Below the pieces are notes generated by a model, which saw only the letters and a list, made by a program, of their open reading frames with translations, was not told the origin of the DNA and searched no databases. Positions 5,341 to 11,790 of a stretch of DNA of 31,546 nt are shown here, one piece after another. The DNA is taken from positions 1 to 31,546 of the IMG/VR virus record IMGVR_UViG_3300030388_001250, one strand, 5' to 3'. This DNA is from a virus. The position numbers were made by a program, and so were the translations under genes. Position 1 is the stretch's first letter; each line of letters begins with the position of its first letter.

Positions 5341-5688
5341 ATGGATAATGATGAATGGCAACAACTAACAGGTGATAGCGTAGTGCAAGACTTAGATAAT
5401 CATATGAATGAACAAGACCAAGAGGAGGCAGAGCATAACAAGGAGTTAGAACAAGCAGAAGATACGGTATCAGATTTACACACTACTATTAAGAGTCTAG
5501 AAAATCATACGTACGAGGATAACACAGAGGTTATATATAACAGCGCACATGATCAGCTTGTTATTACTATTGATATGAGTGAGGTAGAGGGCGAGGCTTT
5601 CCTTGAATCTTTAACTAGAAAATCCACGTCTAAATATGTAACTGAGAAAACGCAGAAGATATATTGGTACGGGAGAGGAGGTGAATGA
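5341..5688 (+). CDS. Acidic coiled-coil hypothetical protein (115 aa)
   Basis: AAGGAAA precedes the ATG. The first 60 residues are very acidic and Gln-rich with a heptad-like pattern (DQEEAEHNKELEQAEDTVSDL), likely a coiled coil. The second half looks like a small beta-alpha unit (QLVITIDMSEVEGEAFLESL, then KTQKIYWYGRGG). It is the first gene of the rightward operon and so probably expressed early. The family is unknown. Its stop overlaps the next start within a GGAGGTGAATGATGAGT junction that recurs 172 bases later. Confidence 0.65.
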   Translation: MDNDEWQQLTGDSVVQDLDNHMNEQDQEEAEHNKELEQAEDTVSDLHTTIKSLENHTYEDNTEVIYNSAHDQLVITIDMSEVEGEAFLESLTRKSTSKYVTEKTQKIYWYGRGGE

Positions 5689-5693
5689 TGAGT
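5675..5693 (+). repeat. Repeated gene-junction cassette, copy 1
   Basis: GAGGAGGTGAATGATGAGT contains a strong Shine-Dalgarno site, the stop of one gene and the start (ATG ATG AGT) of the next. The identical 19 bases recur at 5847-5865, and the ATGATGAGT part again at 6039. In copy 1 the upstream gene reads it as RGGE-stop, in copy 2 as EEVNDE-stop, so the match is at DNA level, not protein level. Confidence 0.7.
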
Positions 5694-5867
5694 AAAAAAT
5701 ACACAGTATGGGCGGGTGGTGTAGAAGTAAACGACTATTATCTAACATTAGAAAATGCTACAAGATTATCTGATGAGTGGAAAGGAAAAATACTAGCACT
5801 AGAAGCATGTTTTGGGAAAGATGATGGATACGATGACGTTACAATAGAGGAGGTGAATGATGAGTGA
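5685..5867 (+). CDS. Small hypothetical protein (60 aa)
   Basis: Double ATG start behind GGAGGTGA, overlapping the previous stop. The product begins with a two-strand-like segment (YTVWAGGVEVNDYYLTLENA) and then a helix (TRLSDEWKGKILALEA), giving an acidic beta-beta-alpha miniprotein. The VWAGGVEVNDYYLTLE segment resembles short phage proteins whose role is not known to me. It ends in the second copy of the junction repeat. Confidence 0.6.
   Translation: MMSKKYTVWAGGVEVNDYYLTLENATRLSDEWKGKILALEACFGKDDGYDDVTIEEVNDE
5847..5865 (+). repeat. Repeated gene-junction cassette, copy 2
   Basis: Identical over 19 bases to 5675-5693. Here it supplies the end of the 5685 gene and the start of the 5857 gene. 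Confidence 0.7.
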
Positions 5868-6042
5868 TTACGAATTAGACTGCGAGTGCAGAATTATATC
5901 ATTCGAACAATGGTTAGAAAAATGTCCAGAAAATATTTCAACAGTAGATTATCCAAAATCAAGATATAACGGACGTAGTTTTTGGACTTCTGTGCATATA
6001 ACAACTGACACATCATTAGATAAAAACTTAGGGGAAGAATGA
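5857..6042 (+). CDS. Small hypothetical protein (61 aa)
   Basis: Starts at a double ATG within the repeated junction, with GGAGGTGA upstream. It encodes 61 acidic residues with two closely spaced cysteines (ELDCECRI) and another in EKCPEN, followed by an aromatic stretch (YNGRSFWTSVHITT). The Cys spacing is not a recognised zinc motif. It is the third gene of the operon, and its end overlaps the next ATGATGAGT start. Confidence 0.55.
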   Translation: MMSDYELDCECRIISFEQWLEKCPENISTVDYPKSRYNGRSFWTSVHITTDTSLDKNLGEE

Positions 6043-6179
6043 TGAGTAACGATAGCAACACACAGTATTTAGAACACAAGTACGAAGAAGGACTAGACAT
6101 GGGCATGTCTGAGCAAGAAGCTACCCAGTACGCCCTTGACCAATTGCAAGAAAATCAATGTTACCCACAGGAGGGTTAA
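6039..6179 (+). CDS. Small hypothetical protein (46 aa)
   Basis: GGGGAAGA precedes ATG ATG AGT at 6039. It encodes 46 residues, acidic and helical (YEEGLDMGMSEQEATQYALDQLQENQ), resembling a small UBA-like helical segment, though this is only a visual impression. It is joined by TAATG to the next gene. Confidence 0.5.
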   Translation: MMSNDSNTQYLEHKYEEGLDMGMSEQEATQYALDQLQENQCYPQEG

Positions 6180-6391
6180 TGAACCAAGAAAAGGAAGTTA
6201 CAAAATGGACTACAATGGCGATTCGTAAAAATACTATGGATAAGGTAAACGAAATGGCAAACTACGAACACCGTACGGCAGGAGAAATGGTATCGGTGAT
6301 GTTAAGGCTCTACAACGAAAAAATGTGCAAGGAACTTAATTTGTCTGCCAATGAGTTAAAAACATTTTTACAAAACTACGAGAGGGACTAA
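6179..6391 (+). CDS. Ribbon-helix-helix-like small regulator (70 aa)
   Basis: I start at 6179, where AGGAGGGTTA gives ideal spacing and TAATG couples it to the gene before; an in-frame ATG at 6158 has no such site. The layout resembles Arc/MetJ/CopG proteins: a short strand (KWTTMAIRK), a first helix (NTMDKVNEMANYEH), a Thr-Ala-Gly turn, and a second helix (EMVSVMLRLYNEKM). Such dimers bind operator DNA, so it may control this operon or the promoter at 5249, whose leader holds a perfect dyad. The match is by pattern only. Confidence 0.6.
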   Translation: MNQEKEVTKWTTMAIRKNTMDKVNEMANYEHRTAGEMVSVMLRLYNEKMCKELNLSANELKTFLQNYERD

Positions 6392-6714
6392 TGGATAAAG
6401 TAATGGAAGAAGAAGTCATGGGCTTAATAGACGAACTAAGACATCAGTTAGCAGAGGAAAGAGCCGAGATATTGGGTTTAATGGGTATTATTCACCACTA
6501 TGAAGCCGTGCTATTAAGTTTTAGTCTCCAAACTAAACTGGAGTATCTTGATAAAGGAAGTGTAGTCCAGGCTATGGAATTTGCTGAAAAAGTATCCAAT
6601 AAAAGTTTAGGTGGTTTATATAAAGATCAGGAGTCAATTAGTGAACTTAAAATTAGCATACTTGACTTTAAAGATTTACCTAACAATAAATCAACAAAGA
6701 AGGAGGTGCATTGA
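6391..6714 (+). CDS. Helical hypothetical protein (107 aa)
   Basis: It starts at a TAATG overlap with GAGAGGGA upstream. It is strongly helical, with a likely N-terminal coiled coil (MGLIDELRHQLAEERAEILGL) and a second helical stretch (KLEYLDKGSVVQAMEFAEKV). There are no cysteines, membrane helix or enzyme motif. The function is unknown. It ends in an AAGGAGGT site that serves the next gene. Confidence 0.6.
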   Translation: MDKVMEEEVMGLIDELRHQLAEERAEILGLMGIIHHYEAVLLSFSLQTKLEYLDKGSVVQAMEFAEKVSNKSLGGLYKDQESISELKISILDFKDLPNNKSTKKEVH

Positions 6715-6980
6715 TGAGCGCTAGTGATGAAAAATTCGAAAAACTTACTAAAAATTTACATGGCCTTGGGGAATATGCCATAGCCTGTCAAAGAATTTCG
6801 GCTTGGCATGATTTATATTTTAAGTTGCACCAACAACTTAATTCAACACAACACGATTTTGTTAGGTTAGAGACGGATAAAGAAGTAGGTATTGATATTG
6901 ACCAACTTAGAAAAGAACACAATGAACTTAAAAAACAACTACTTAATGAGGACAAAGACAATGGAAAAACCACAAACTGA
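6714..6980 (+). CDS. Helical hypothetical protein (88 aa)
   Basis: The frame opens with a TTG at 6711, but AAGGAGGT at 6700-6707 is better placed for the ATG at 6714, which overlaps the preceding stop (TGATG). The product is a likely coiled-coil protein (HQQLNSTQHDFVRLETDKEVG, DQLRKEHNELKKQLLNEDK), so it may be an oligomer or an adaptor. The family is unknown. It overlaps the next gene by 20 bases. Confidence 0.6.
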   Translation: MSASDEKFEKLTKNLHGLGEYAIACQRISAWHDLYFKLHQQLNSTQHDFVRLETDKEVGIDIDQLRKEHNELKKQLLNEDKDNGKTTN

Positions 6981-7179
6981 ATTAGATTGGCACAAACTAC
7001 ACCGTTTTGACGAACTACCTAAAGCCCAGCAACAAGCCGTGGTTCGTTTAGTTGACACTCTGGCAAGTTATAACAGAAATGTTGAGATGAACAACCAACA
7101 ATTAGCTGATTTAATATCTGAAGAGATGTACAGTCTGACAGAACTGAACAAGGAGTTTGGTAAACCTAATGTCGAATAA
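6961..7179 (+). CDS. Hypothetical protein (72 aa)
   Basis: I start at the ATG at 6961, preceded by GAGGACAAAGACA; upstream in-frame ATGs would lie deep inside the previous gene. The product is hydrophilic and helical (QAVVRLVDTLASYNRNVEMNNQQLADLI), with no cysteines. It is likely soluble. The family is unknown. It overlaps the zinc-motif gene by 11 bases. Confidence 0.6.
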   Translation: MEKPQTELDWHKLHRFDELPKAQQQAVVRLVDTLASYNRNVEMNNQQLADLISEEMYSLTELNKEFGKPNVE

Positions 7180-7372
7180 AACTAAAAAACTTGTTATATG
7201 TGAGAAATGTAAGGGCAACGGCTTCTTTAGCTATGAATTGGAAAACAAAGTAACCCAATTCGAAGAACAGAATTGCAGAGTAGGTAGAATCACCAAGGTC
7301 CGTGAGCGATGTATCGAGTGTAAGGGGTCTGGCCACACAGGTTCATCTTTAGATGAAGAAGAAAATAACTAA
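7169..7372 (+). CDS. DnaJ-type zinc-finger mini-protein (67 aa)
   Basis: Two CxxCxGxG repeats are plain: CEKCKGNG near residue 12 and CIECKGSG near residue 50. This is the zinc-ribbon unit of the DnaJ Cys-rich domain; full DnaJ has four repeats and two zincs, so this protein would bind a single zinc. No J domain is present. Phage proteins of this type are seen as stand-alone binders of unknown target. I start at the ATG at 7169; a TTG at 7157 is less likely. It is the last of the overlapping operon genes; the next gene has its own promoter. Confidence 0.75.
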   Translation: MSNKTKKLVICEKCKGNGFFSYELENKVTQFEEQNCRVGRITKVRERCIECKGSGHTGSSLDEEENN

Positions 7373-7382
7373 ATGTCAAGTC

Positions 7383-7411
7383 TTGTGCTTTAATTAATGT
7401 ATGCCTACAAT
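7383..7411 (+). promoter_or_regulatory. Putative leaderless promoter
   Basis: TTGTGC (7383-7388), 17-bp spacer, TACAAT (7406-7411), then five bases to the ATG at 7417. No Shine-Dalgarno sequence precedes that ATG. The arrangement matches those at 4066 and 16370. Confidence 0.6.
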
Positions 7412-7416
7412 TGTGT

Positions 7417-7641
7417 ATGGCTAACAAAAAAACAATTTGGGAAGATATCTTCGGTAAGGATCAAAGCCTTTTTCTTAACGAAATGGTAGATCCGGAATCT
7501 TTAGATGGCTTCTCAAGAACCCACATGATAGACACTCTTTACAGAGATTACGTCTTTTATGTCGATCAAGAATATGATGAAGATGTTATACGACTGTACG
7601 AGCAAACATTATCACATTTGATTAAAGTATACGGACACTAA
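7417..7641 (+). CDS. Hypothetical protein (74 aa)
   Basis: I choose the ATG at 7417 over an in-frame TTG at 7411, because the TTG overlaps a good -10 box and neither start has a ribosome-binding site. The acidic product has a compact alpha-helical look (KTIWEDIFGKDQSLF, TLYRDYVFYVDQEYDEDVIRLYEQTLSHL). The family is unknown. The next gene follows after 3 bases. Confidence 0.6.
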   Translation: MANKKTIWEDIFGKDQSLFLNEMVDPESLDGFSRTHMIDTLYRDYVFYVDQEYDEDVIRLYEQTLSHLIKVYGH

Positions 7642-7644
7642 TAA

Positions 7645-8109
7645 GTGGAGACTTATAGAGAAGAAAATAAAAGGTATCAGATAGCCCCTGAAGCCTTTAC
7701 CACTAAACCTCTTTTACCTGAAGAGAGGTTGTGGCGCTCCGTAATAGTCAATGCCCTAGAAGATACACAAATTACTCACGTTGATCGTAAAAGTTCTATT
7801 ACCAAACTTAAAGCCCACAACTGGATCATCAGTAACTGTGGTGATTTTCAAGATATTTGTACCTGGGCCGAGCTTCAACCAGATGTTATCAATACTCATT
7901 ATCGTGGGCTACTTAAAAAAAAAGTAGTTAGGTTTACCGATAAACAGATCCTCTGGTATCAATACGACTTGTTTTCTCAAACTTTAAATGAAATGACTGA
8001 TGATAGGCAGAAAAAAGCGCAAAGACGTAAAATGAAAGACATGAGAGAGCTTATATGCCAAACACCAGGGGAACTACTCTCCACTATTTTCTTGAGCGTT
8101 TTGAGCTGA
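7645..8109 (+). CDS. Hypothetical protein with helical DNA-binding look (154 aa)
   Basis: It opens with GTG at 7645, three bases after the previous stop, with a weak ribosome-binding site, so coupled initiation is likely. The pattern LWRSVIVNALEDT, then AHNWIISNCGDFQDICTWAELQPDVINTHY recalls a family of small phage proteins in which a Trp-x-x-Asp-Phe segment leads into a helix-turn-helix-like Cys-x-x-Ala-x-Leu-x-Pro-Asp helix; I know of no assigned function. A basic C-terminal helix (DDRQKKAQRRKMKDMREL) could contact nucleic acid. Its end overlaps the convergent methyltransferase gene by 36 bases. Confidence 0.65.
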   Translation: METYREENKRYQIAPEAFTTKPLLPEERLWRSVIVNALEDTQITHVDRKSSITKLKAHNWIISNCGDFQDICTWAELQPDVINTHYRGLLKKKVVRFTDKQILWYQYDLFSQTLNEMTDDRQKKAQRRKMKDMRELICQTPGELLSTIFLSVLS

Positions 8110-9099
8110 AACAATAGCGTTACCAATGAACCATGCGATCTGAGGAATTATCGCATTACCTAGTCCTTTGATTCTTCCGACTCGACCTTTGTCCAGTCCA
8201 TAGGAAACCCCATGAGGAACTCCACAAAATTCGGATTCAGTTTGCCACCAGTTCTTCTCGCTTGAGCTTCCAGACAATTCGATGCTTGACTGTTGCCCTT
8301 CAAGCGATACTTGTGTTCGCTGCTGGTCGGTGTCGGATACATCTTCTCTAGATGATGTACTGCGTCCTTCAACTTCACCCCGTATCTCACACCCTTCTTG
8401 TTCTTCCTGGAAAAACTGCCATTGCGGAGATCGACATTCTTCACCACCCCTCCTTCTAGATCGCAAGCTCTCGGTGTCGGATACATCCTCATGGTTTCTG
8501 GGTCTACTTGCTCCCTTAGATTGCTCGGCTTGGTTCTGCCCTTGCGATGACCTTCCTGCAGCTTCTTGGTCCCTTCTGGACTTCTCGGAGGCAAGTGATC
8601 CATTGTGTTCGGAGTAGCCCACAATCCAGATTCTTTTCCTTTGGTGCCATGCACCGATGGATGAAGCTGAAATAACAAATGTCCTTGTGTCGTAACCAAT
8701 ACTCGCCAAGTCCTCAAGGACGGTGTCGAGACCGAGTTTAATGTGTCCACCAACGTTTTCTCCAACAAACCAAGTGGGTTTGCACTCTTGGATAATTCTA
8801 AAAGTATCTGGCCAGAGGTGTCTTGGATCTTCTTCGCCTTTTTGCCTGCCTGCGACACTAAAAGGTTGGCAGGGGTAGGAACAAGTGACGAGATCAATGT
8901 CTCTAGTTCCTGTTCTCTCTTTGATTTGTTCATACGTTAACTCCTTCAAGTCGTTAAAAATTGGAATATTAGGGAAGTTTTTTTGTAATACTCGTTGTGG
9001 ATATTTATCTATCTCACAAAAGGCAACGGTGTTGATACCAAGCTCACGAAAAGCTAATGCCCAACCACCAATACCTGAACATAGGTCGAGATGATTCAT
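8074..9099 (-). CDS. dcm: DNA (cytosine-5-)-methyltransferase
   Basis: A 341-residue C5-methyltransferase that transfers methyl from S-adenosylmethionine to cytosine. Motif I DLCSGIGG is at residues 5-12, motif IV PCQPFS at 76-81 with nucleophile Cys77, motif VI ENV at 114-116, motif VIII QRKRIWIV at 153-160 and motif X GNAIIPQ at 314-320. The frame extends upstream to 9174, but the ATG at 9099 directly precedes motif I and follows the stop of the PP-loop gene. Between VIII and X, where target recognition lies, the protein is unusually hydrophilic and low in complexity, with two VSDT repeats. This stretch and the catalytic core are overlapped by another long frame (8160-8933). Base composition here is GC-richer than the neighbours, suggesting acquisition by transfer. 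Confidence 0.9.
   Translation of the reverse strand: MNHLDLCSGIGGWALAFRELGINTVAFCEIDKYPQRVLQKNFPNIPIFNDLKELTYEQIKERTGTRDIDLVTCSYPCQPFSVAGRQKGEEDPRHLWPDTFRIIQECKPTWFVGENVGGHIKLGLDTVLEDLASIGYDTRTFVISASSIGAWHQRKRIWIVGYSEHNGSLASEKSRRDQEAAGRSSQGQNQAEQSKGASRPRNHEDVSDTESLRSRRRGGEECRSPQWQFFQEEQEGCEIRGEVEGRSTSSREDVSDTDQQRTQVSLEGQQSSIELSGSSSEKNWWQTESEFCGVPHGVSYGLDKGRVGRIKGLGNAIIPQIAWFIGNAIVSAQNAQENSGE
8160..8933 (-). CDS. Nested second-frame protein inside the methyltransferase gene
   Basis: This 257-residue frame lies wholly inside the methyltransferase gene, shifted by one base. It has its own start signal: AAGGAG at 8941-8946, seven bases before the ATG. Its sequence looks like a folded, conserved protein: TWRVL/GHLLFQL, then ESGLWATPNTMDHLPPRSP, NLREQVDPETMRMYPTPRACD, a second MYPTPTSSE, and a C-terminal GGKLNPNFVEFLMGFPMDWT. 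I recognise the (W/Y)PTP repeats and LNPxFVExLMGFPxxWT ending from uncharacterised proteins encoded near or within phage cytosine methyltransferases. The two YPTP motifs coincide at DNA level with the two VSDT motifs of the other frame. The function is unknown; a role beside the methyltransferase is inferred. Confidence 0.65.
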   Translation of the reverse strand: MNKSKREQELETLISSLVPTPANLLVSQAGKKAKKIQDTSGQILLELSKSANPLGLLEKTLVDTLNSVSTPSLRTWRVLVTTQGHLLFQLHPSVHGTKGKESGLWATPNTMDHLPPRSPEGTKKLQEGHRKGRTKPSNLREQVDPETMRMYPTPRACDLEGGVVKNVDLRNGSFSRKNKKGVRYGVKLKDAVHHLEKMYPTPTSSEHKYRLKGNSQASNCLEAQARRTGGKLNPNFVEFLMGFPMDWTKVESEESKD

Positions 9100-9100
9100 A

Positions 9101-9919
9101 TTAGTTCCCACACATACCTTCACATTCATCCATAAAGTCAAATTTAAACTGATCATCACCTTTATTGAAATCAATCTGGTCTATAGGCTCACAACTGTTG
9201 TGTAAAAACATTTTACTTTTCATGTTAATCTTAGCTTTAAATTTATCAGTGTCTCTGATCATATAATCTATCTTGACTACCTCCTCCCATTCTTCTTTGT
9301 TTCTTTTTATTTTGGACCATTCCTCACTAGAATGATAAGGGCAGAAAGTACAAGCACTTCTTGGTGGTTGTGGGTAATTATTTTTTTTCATCCATTCAAA
9401 ACAATGCATGCGTGTAATATCTTTGTCAACCAAGGGGTAGACATTGGTAATGTATTTTAAACGATTAGGCTTCATTCGTTGCATCTCATCAGTAGAAATA
9501 CCCATGATATTCTCTACTCTCCATTCTTTTAAATCTACACGTTGACCTTTACTATAACCCATCAGCTCTCTAGTCTTTTTAACCACTGGTTTAATTTTAT
9601 AATCTGCGGTGCATTGTCTCATTAAAATACCTTTCTTACCTGTATCACTTAGTGTGTAAAAAGGAGCTGTAAAACCTTTATACTCACCTACAGCAGCAGC
9701 CATCACATCTTCCTTAAGATTTCTCCATTGCACTCGATGTAAAGGGTAAGACAGTTGTTTTTCTAACCAGTTTAAATGATCGTAAACTTCTTTAGGCTCT
9801 GCCCCAGTGTCTGCAAAAATAGCCCCATCCACCATTGGTATTTCGCCTTGTTCAATCATCAAGGCTAAGGTAGTGCTTTGTACCCCCGCCCCTAATGATA
9901 GTAGTCTTAATGTTTTCAT
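9101..9919 (-). CDS. PP-loop ATP pyrophosphatase, PAPS reductase-like
   Basis: SLGAGVQST at residues 8-16 is the PP-loop of the adenine nucleotide alpha hydrolase/PAPS reductase superfamily, followed by the FADTG strand end at 35-39. Cys103 (RQCTADYK), Cys190/Cys193 (SACTFCPYH), Cys243 and C-terminal Cys266/Cys270 could bind a metal or iron-sulfur cluster. Phage members are usually labelled PAPS reductase, but true sulfate reduction is unproven; relatives adenylate or thiolate nucleic acids (DndC, TtcA, queuosine enzymes). It sits between DNA polymerase (ATGA overlap) and the cytosine methyltransferase, so a role in DNA or tRNA modification or anti-restriction is a fair inference. Confidence 0.8.
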   Translation of the reverse strand: MKTLRLLSLGAGVQSTTLALMIEQGEIPMVDGAIFADTGAEPKEVYDHLNWLEKQLSYPLHRVQWRNLKEDVMAAAVGEYKGFTAPFYTLSDTGKKGILMRQCTADYKIKPVVKKTRELMGYSKGQRVDLKEWRVENIMGISTDEMQRMKPNRLKYITNVYPLVDKDITRMHCFEWMKKNNYPQPPRSACTFCPYHSSEEWSKIKRNKEEWEEVVKIDYMIRDTDKFKAKINMKSKMFLHNSCEPIDQIDFNKGDDQFKFDFMDECEGMCGN

Positions 9920-11790
9920 ATAGCTTCTCCAAAGTTTTGCCCTAAAGCAATATCTACTTTGCTTGGGACTTTTAATTCAATACAAGTTTCCATTATATTT
10001 TTAATTTTATCTACCTGGTCTTGACTCTCAATATTAAAACACAATTCATCGTGTATTTGTAGTAAAGGTAAAAAGCCCTCTTCAACACAACTAACCACAG
10101 CTTGTTTAGTTTGATCTGCAGCACTTCCCTGAATTAAACGATTCAATGCTTTGTAAGTAAATGCTCGTTTGATATTAGCTTGGCCATACTTAGCTGAAGC
10201 GTTCTCAAATTTCTCAGCAGTGTGTATACCAAAGTCTTTAGTTTCCCACATATCAAAACGACACTTGCGACCTAACTTAGTTCTAATAGTCCCTTCGTTG
10301 TTAGCTTTCTTCATGCACATATCTGACAGTTCTTTAACAAATGGAACTTTCTTATTGTATAAGCCAATCAACTCACTGGCTCTATCGTTATCAACACCAA
10401 GCATAACCCCTAACTTATTCTTACCCATACCGTACATCAACCCTAAGCCAATAGTCTTAGCTGACTTACGATCAATACCTACTAATTCAGCAACAGTTTG
10501 GTGAAAGTCTGCACCTTCATTTTCATAAGCTTTAACAAGTTCTTTTGACCCACCTAAACCATTGTTAACAGAAGCTGCATAATGAGTAACAATCCTAGGC
10601 TCTTGTTGTGAATAGTCAAAGCTACCCCACTGACAACCCTCTTCAGGTAAGAACAAACCCCTAATCAATGGACCAAACTCTTTAGAACGAGCAGGTAATT
10701 GTTGTAAGTTTGGGTTAGACATAGCTAATCTACCACTCACCGTGCCACCCAGATCATTCTTAATTTGTCTAATCTCACCGTGTATTCGACCTTTCTTTTC
10801 AAACTTTAGTATGGAGTTTATAAACGTGCTTTGAAATTTGTTTACTTCTCTAGCCTGGACAATAAGCCTACTAATTTTATGCTCGGAATTATTTAACCAA
10901 CTTTGCGTAAAGCTAGGCTCTCCTGTTTTTGTCCTAGGGTATTCAATCTTTAATTTATCAAAGGCTTGGCCTATTTGTCTTGCTGCCCATATATCAACAT
11001 CTACCCCAGATAACTTCCTAATATCTTTTAGGATAATTTTTTCTCTACTGGCAAAGTCTTTCTTCAAGTAACTGGCCTTCTCGACATCCACCCTAATACC
11101 TCTCATACGCATATCAATTAACGAGGGTAATAGTTTAGTTTCCAAAGTCCAAATTGTTTCTAAACTCTGCGTGTGTATCTCAGTTTTAAATCGTTGCCAC
11201 AACATAAGCGTGAGCCGTGCATCTTGTTCTGCGTAAAACCCAACATGTTCTGCTGGTAACTTCCACATCTCCCCTTTAGGATCGACCCCATGCTGTAGTG
11301 CCGCTTCTCTTAAATCAGTCTCAGCTTTAAGCTCACCTAAATAATCTTTTGATAAAGAGTTTAACGTAAAGCTAAAACGGTTCTCATCAATCAAAGCTCC
11401 TGCAACCATAGTATCTACAATTTCACCATTTACCGGAATACCACTTGCAAGTAGCCACCCTACATCGTACTGAGCGTTGTGAAATATTTTTCTGGAAGGT
11501 AGGGCACACACATCTTTCATGTAATTCAAAACTTGTTCTCTGATTAGATTACCTCCACCGAAATGAGCGTAAGGGTAATAACCTTGCCAACCTGCTACTG
11601 CTACAGCAAAGCCTACAATCTCACCTGATTGGGTAGCCCAACCTGCACCCATACCAGCATTAATACCATCATCACGAGTTTCTAAATCAATGGCTATCTC
11701 GTCATAACCTGATAAATCCTTATACTCACTTGGCGCTGACCAAATGCTTTTCTTAAAATTAAAGTTAAGCTGTAGTCCTTTATCAACCAT
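9916..11790 (-). CDS. polA: Family A DNA polymerase with 3'-5' exonuclease, Leu762 type
   Basis: Replicative polymerase of 624 residues. Exonuclease motifs: IAIDLETRD (Asp35, Glu37), HNAQYD (Asp109) and YAEQDARL (Tyr186, Asp190). Polymerase motif A is FDYSQQEPR (Asp392), motif B RKSAKTIGLGLMYG (441-454) and motif C QIHDE (Asp581). The residue matching E. coli Phe762 is Leu449. There is no 5'-3' nuclease domain, as in T7 polymerase. The open frame reaches 11916, but AGGAG precedes the ATG at 11790 and the extra residues are hydrophobic and lie inside the helicase gene. It overlaps the helicase by 8 bases, placing both in one operon. Confidence 0.93.
   Translation of the reverse strand: MVDKGLQLNFNFKKSIWSAPSEYKDLSGYDEIAIDLETRDDGINAGMGAGWATQSGEIVGFAVAVAGWQGYYPYAHFGGGNLIREQVLNYMKDVCALPSRKIFHNAQYDVGWLLASGIPVNGEIVDTMVAGALIDENRFSFTLNSLSKDYLGELKAETDLREAALQHGVDPKGEMWKLPAEHVGFYAEQDARLTLMLWQRFKTEIHTQSLETIWTLETKLLPSLIDMRMRGIRVDVEKASYLKKDFASREKIILKDIRKLSGVDVDIWAARQIGQAFDKLKIEYPRTKTGEPSFTQSWLNNSEHKISRLIVQAREVNKFQSTFINSILKFEKKGRIHGEIRQIKNDLGGTVSGRLAMSNPNLQQLPARSKEFGPLIRGLFLPEEGCQWGSFDYSQQEPRIVTHYAASVNNGLGGSKELVKAYENEGADFHQTVAELVGIDRKSAKTIGLGLMYGMGKNKLGVMLGVDNDRASELIGLYNKKVPFVKELSDMCMKKANNEGTIRTKLGRKCRFDMWETKDFGIHTAEKFENASAKYGQANIKRAFTYKALNRLIQGSAADQTKQAVVSCVEEGFLPLLQIHDELCFNIESQDQVDKIKNIMETCIELKVPSKVDIALGQNFGEAI

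Noticed and set aside
8282-8617. A rightward 111-codon frame opposite the methyltransferase gene
   Set aside because: A Ser/Cys-rich antisense reading of a GC-richer stretch, with no Shine-Dalgarno site and no protein-like pattern.
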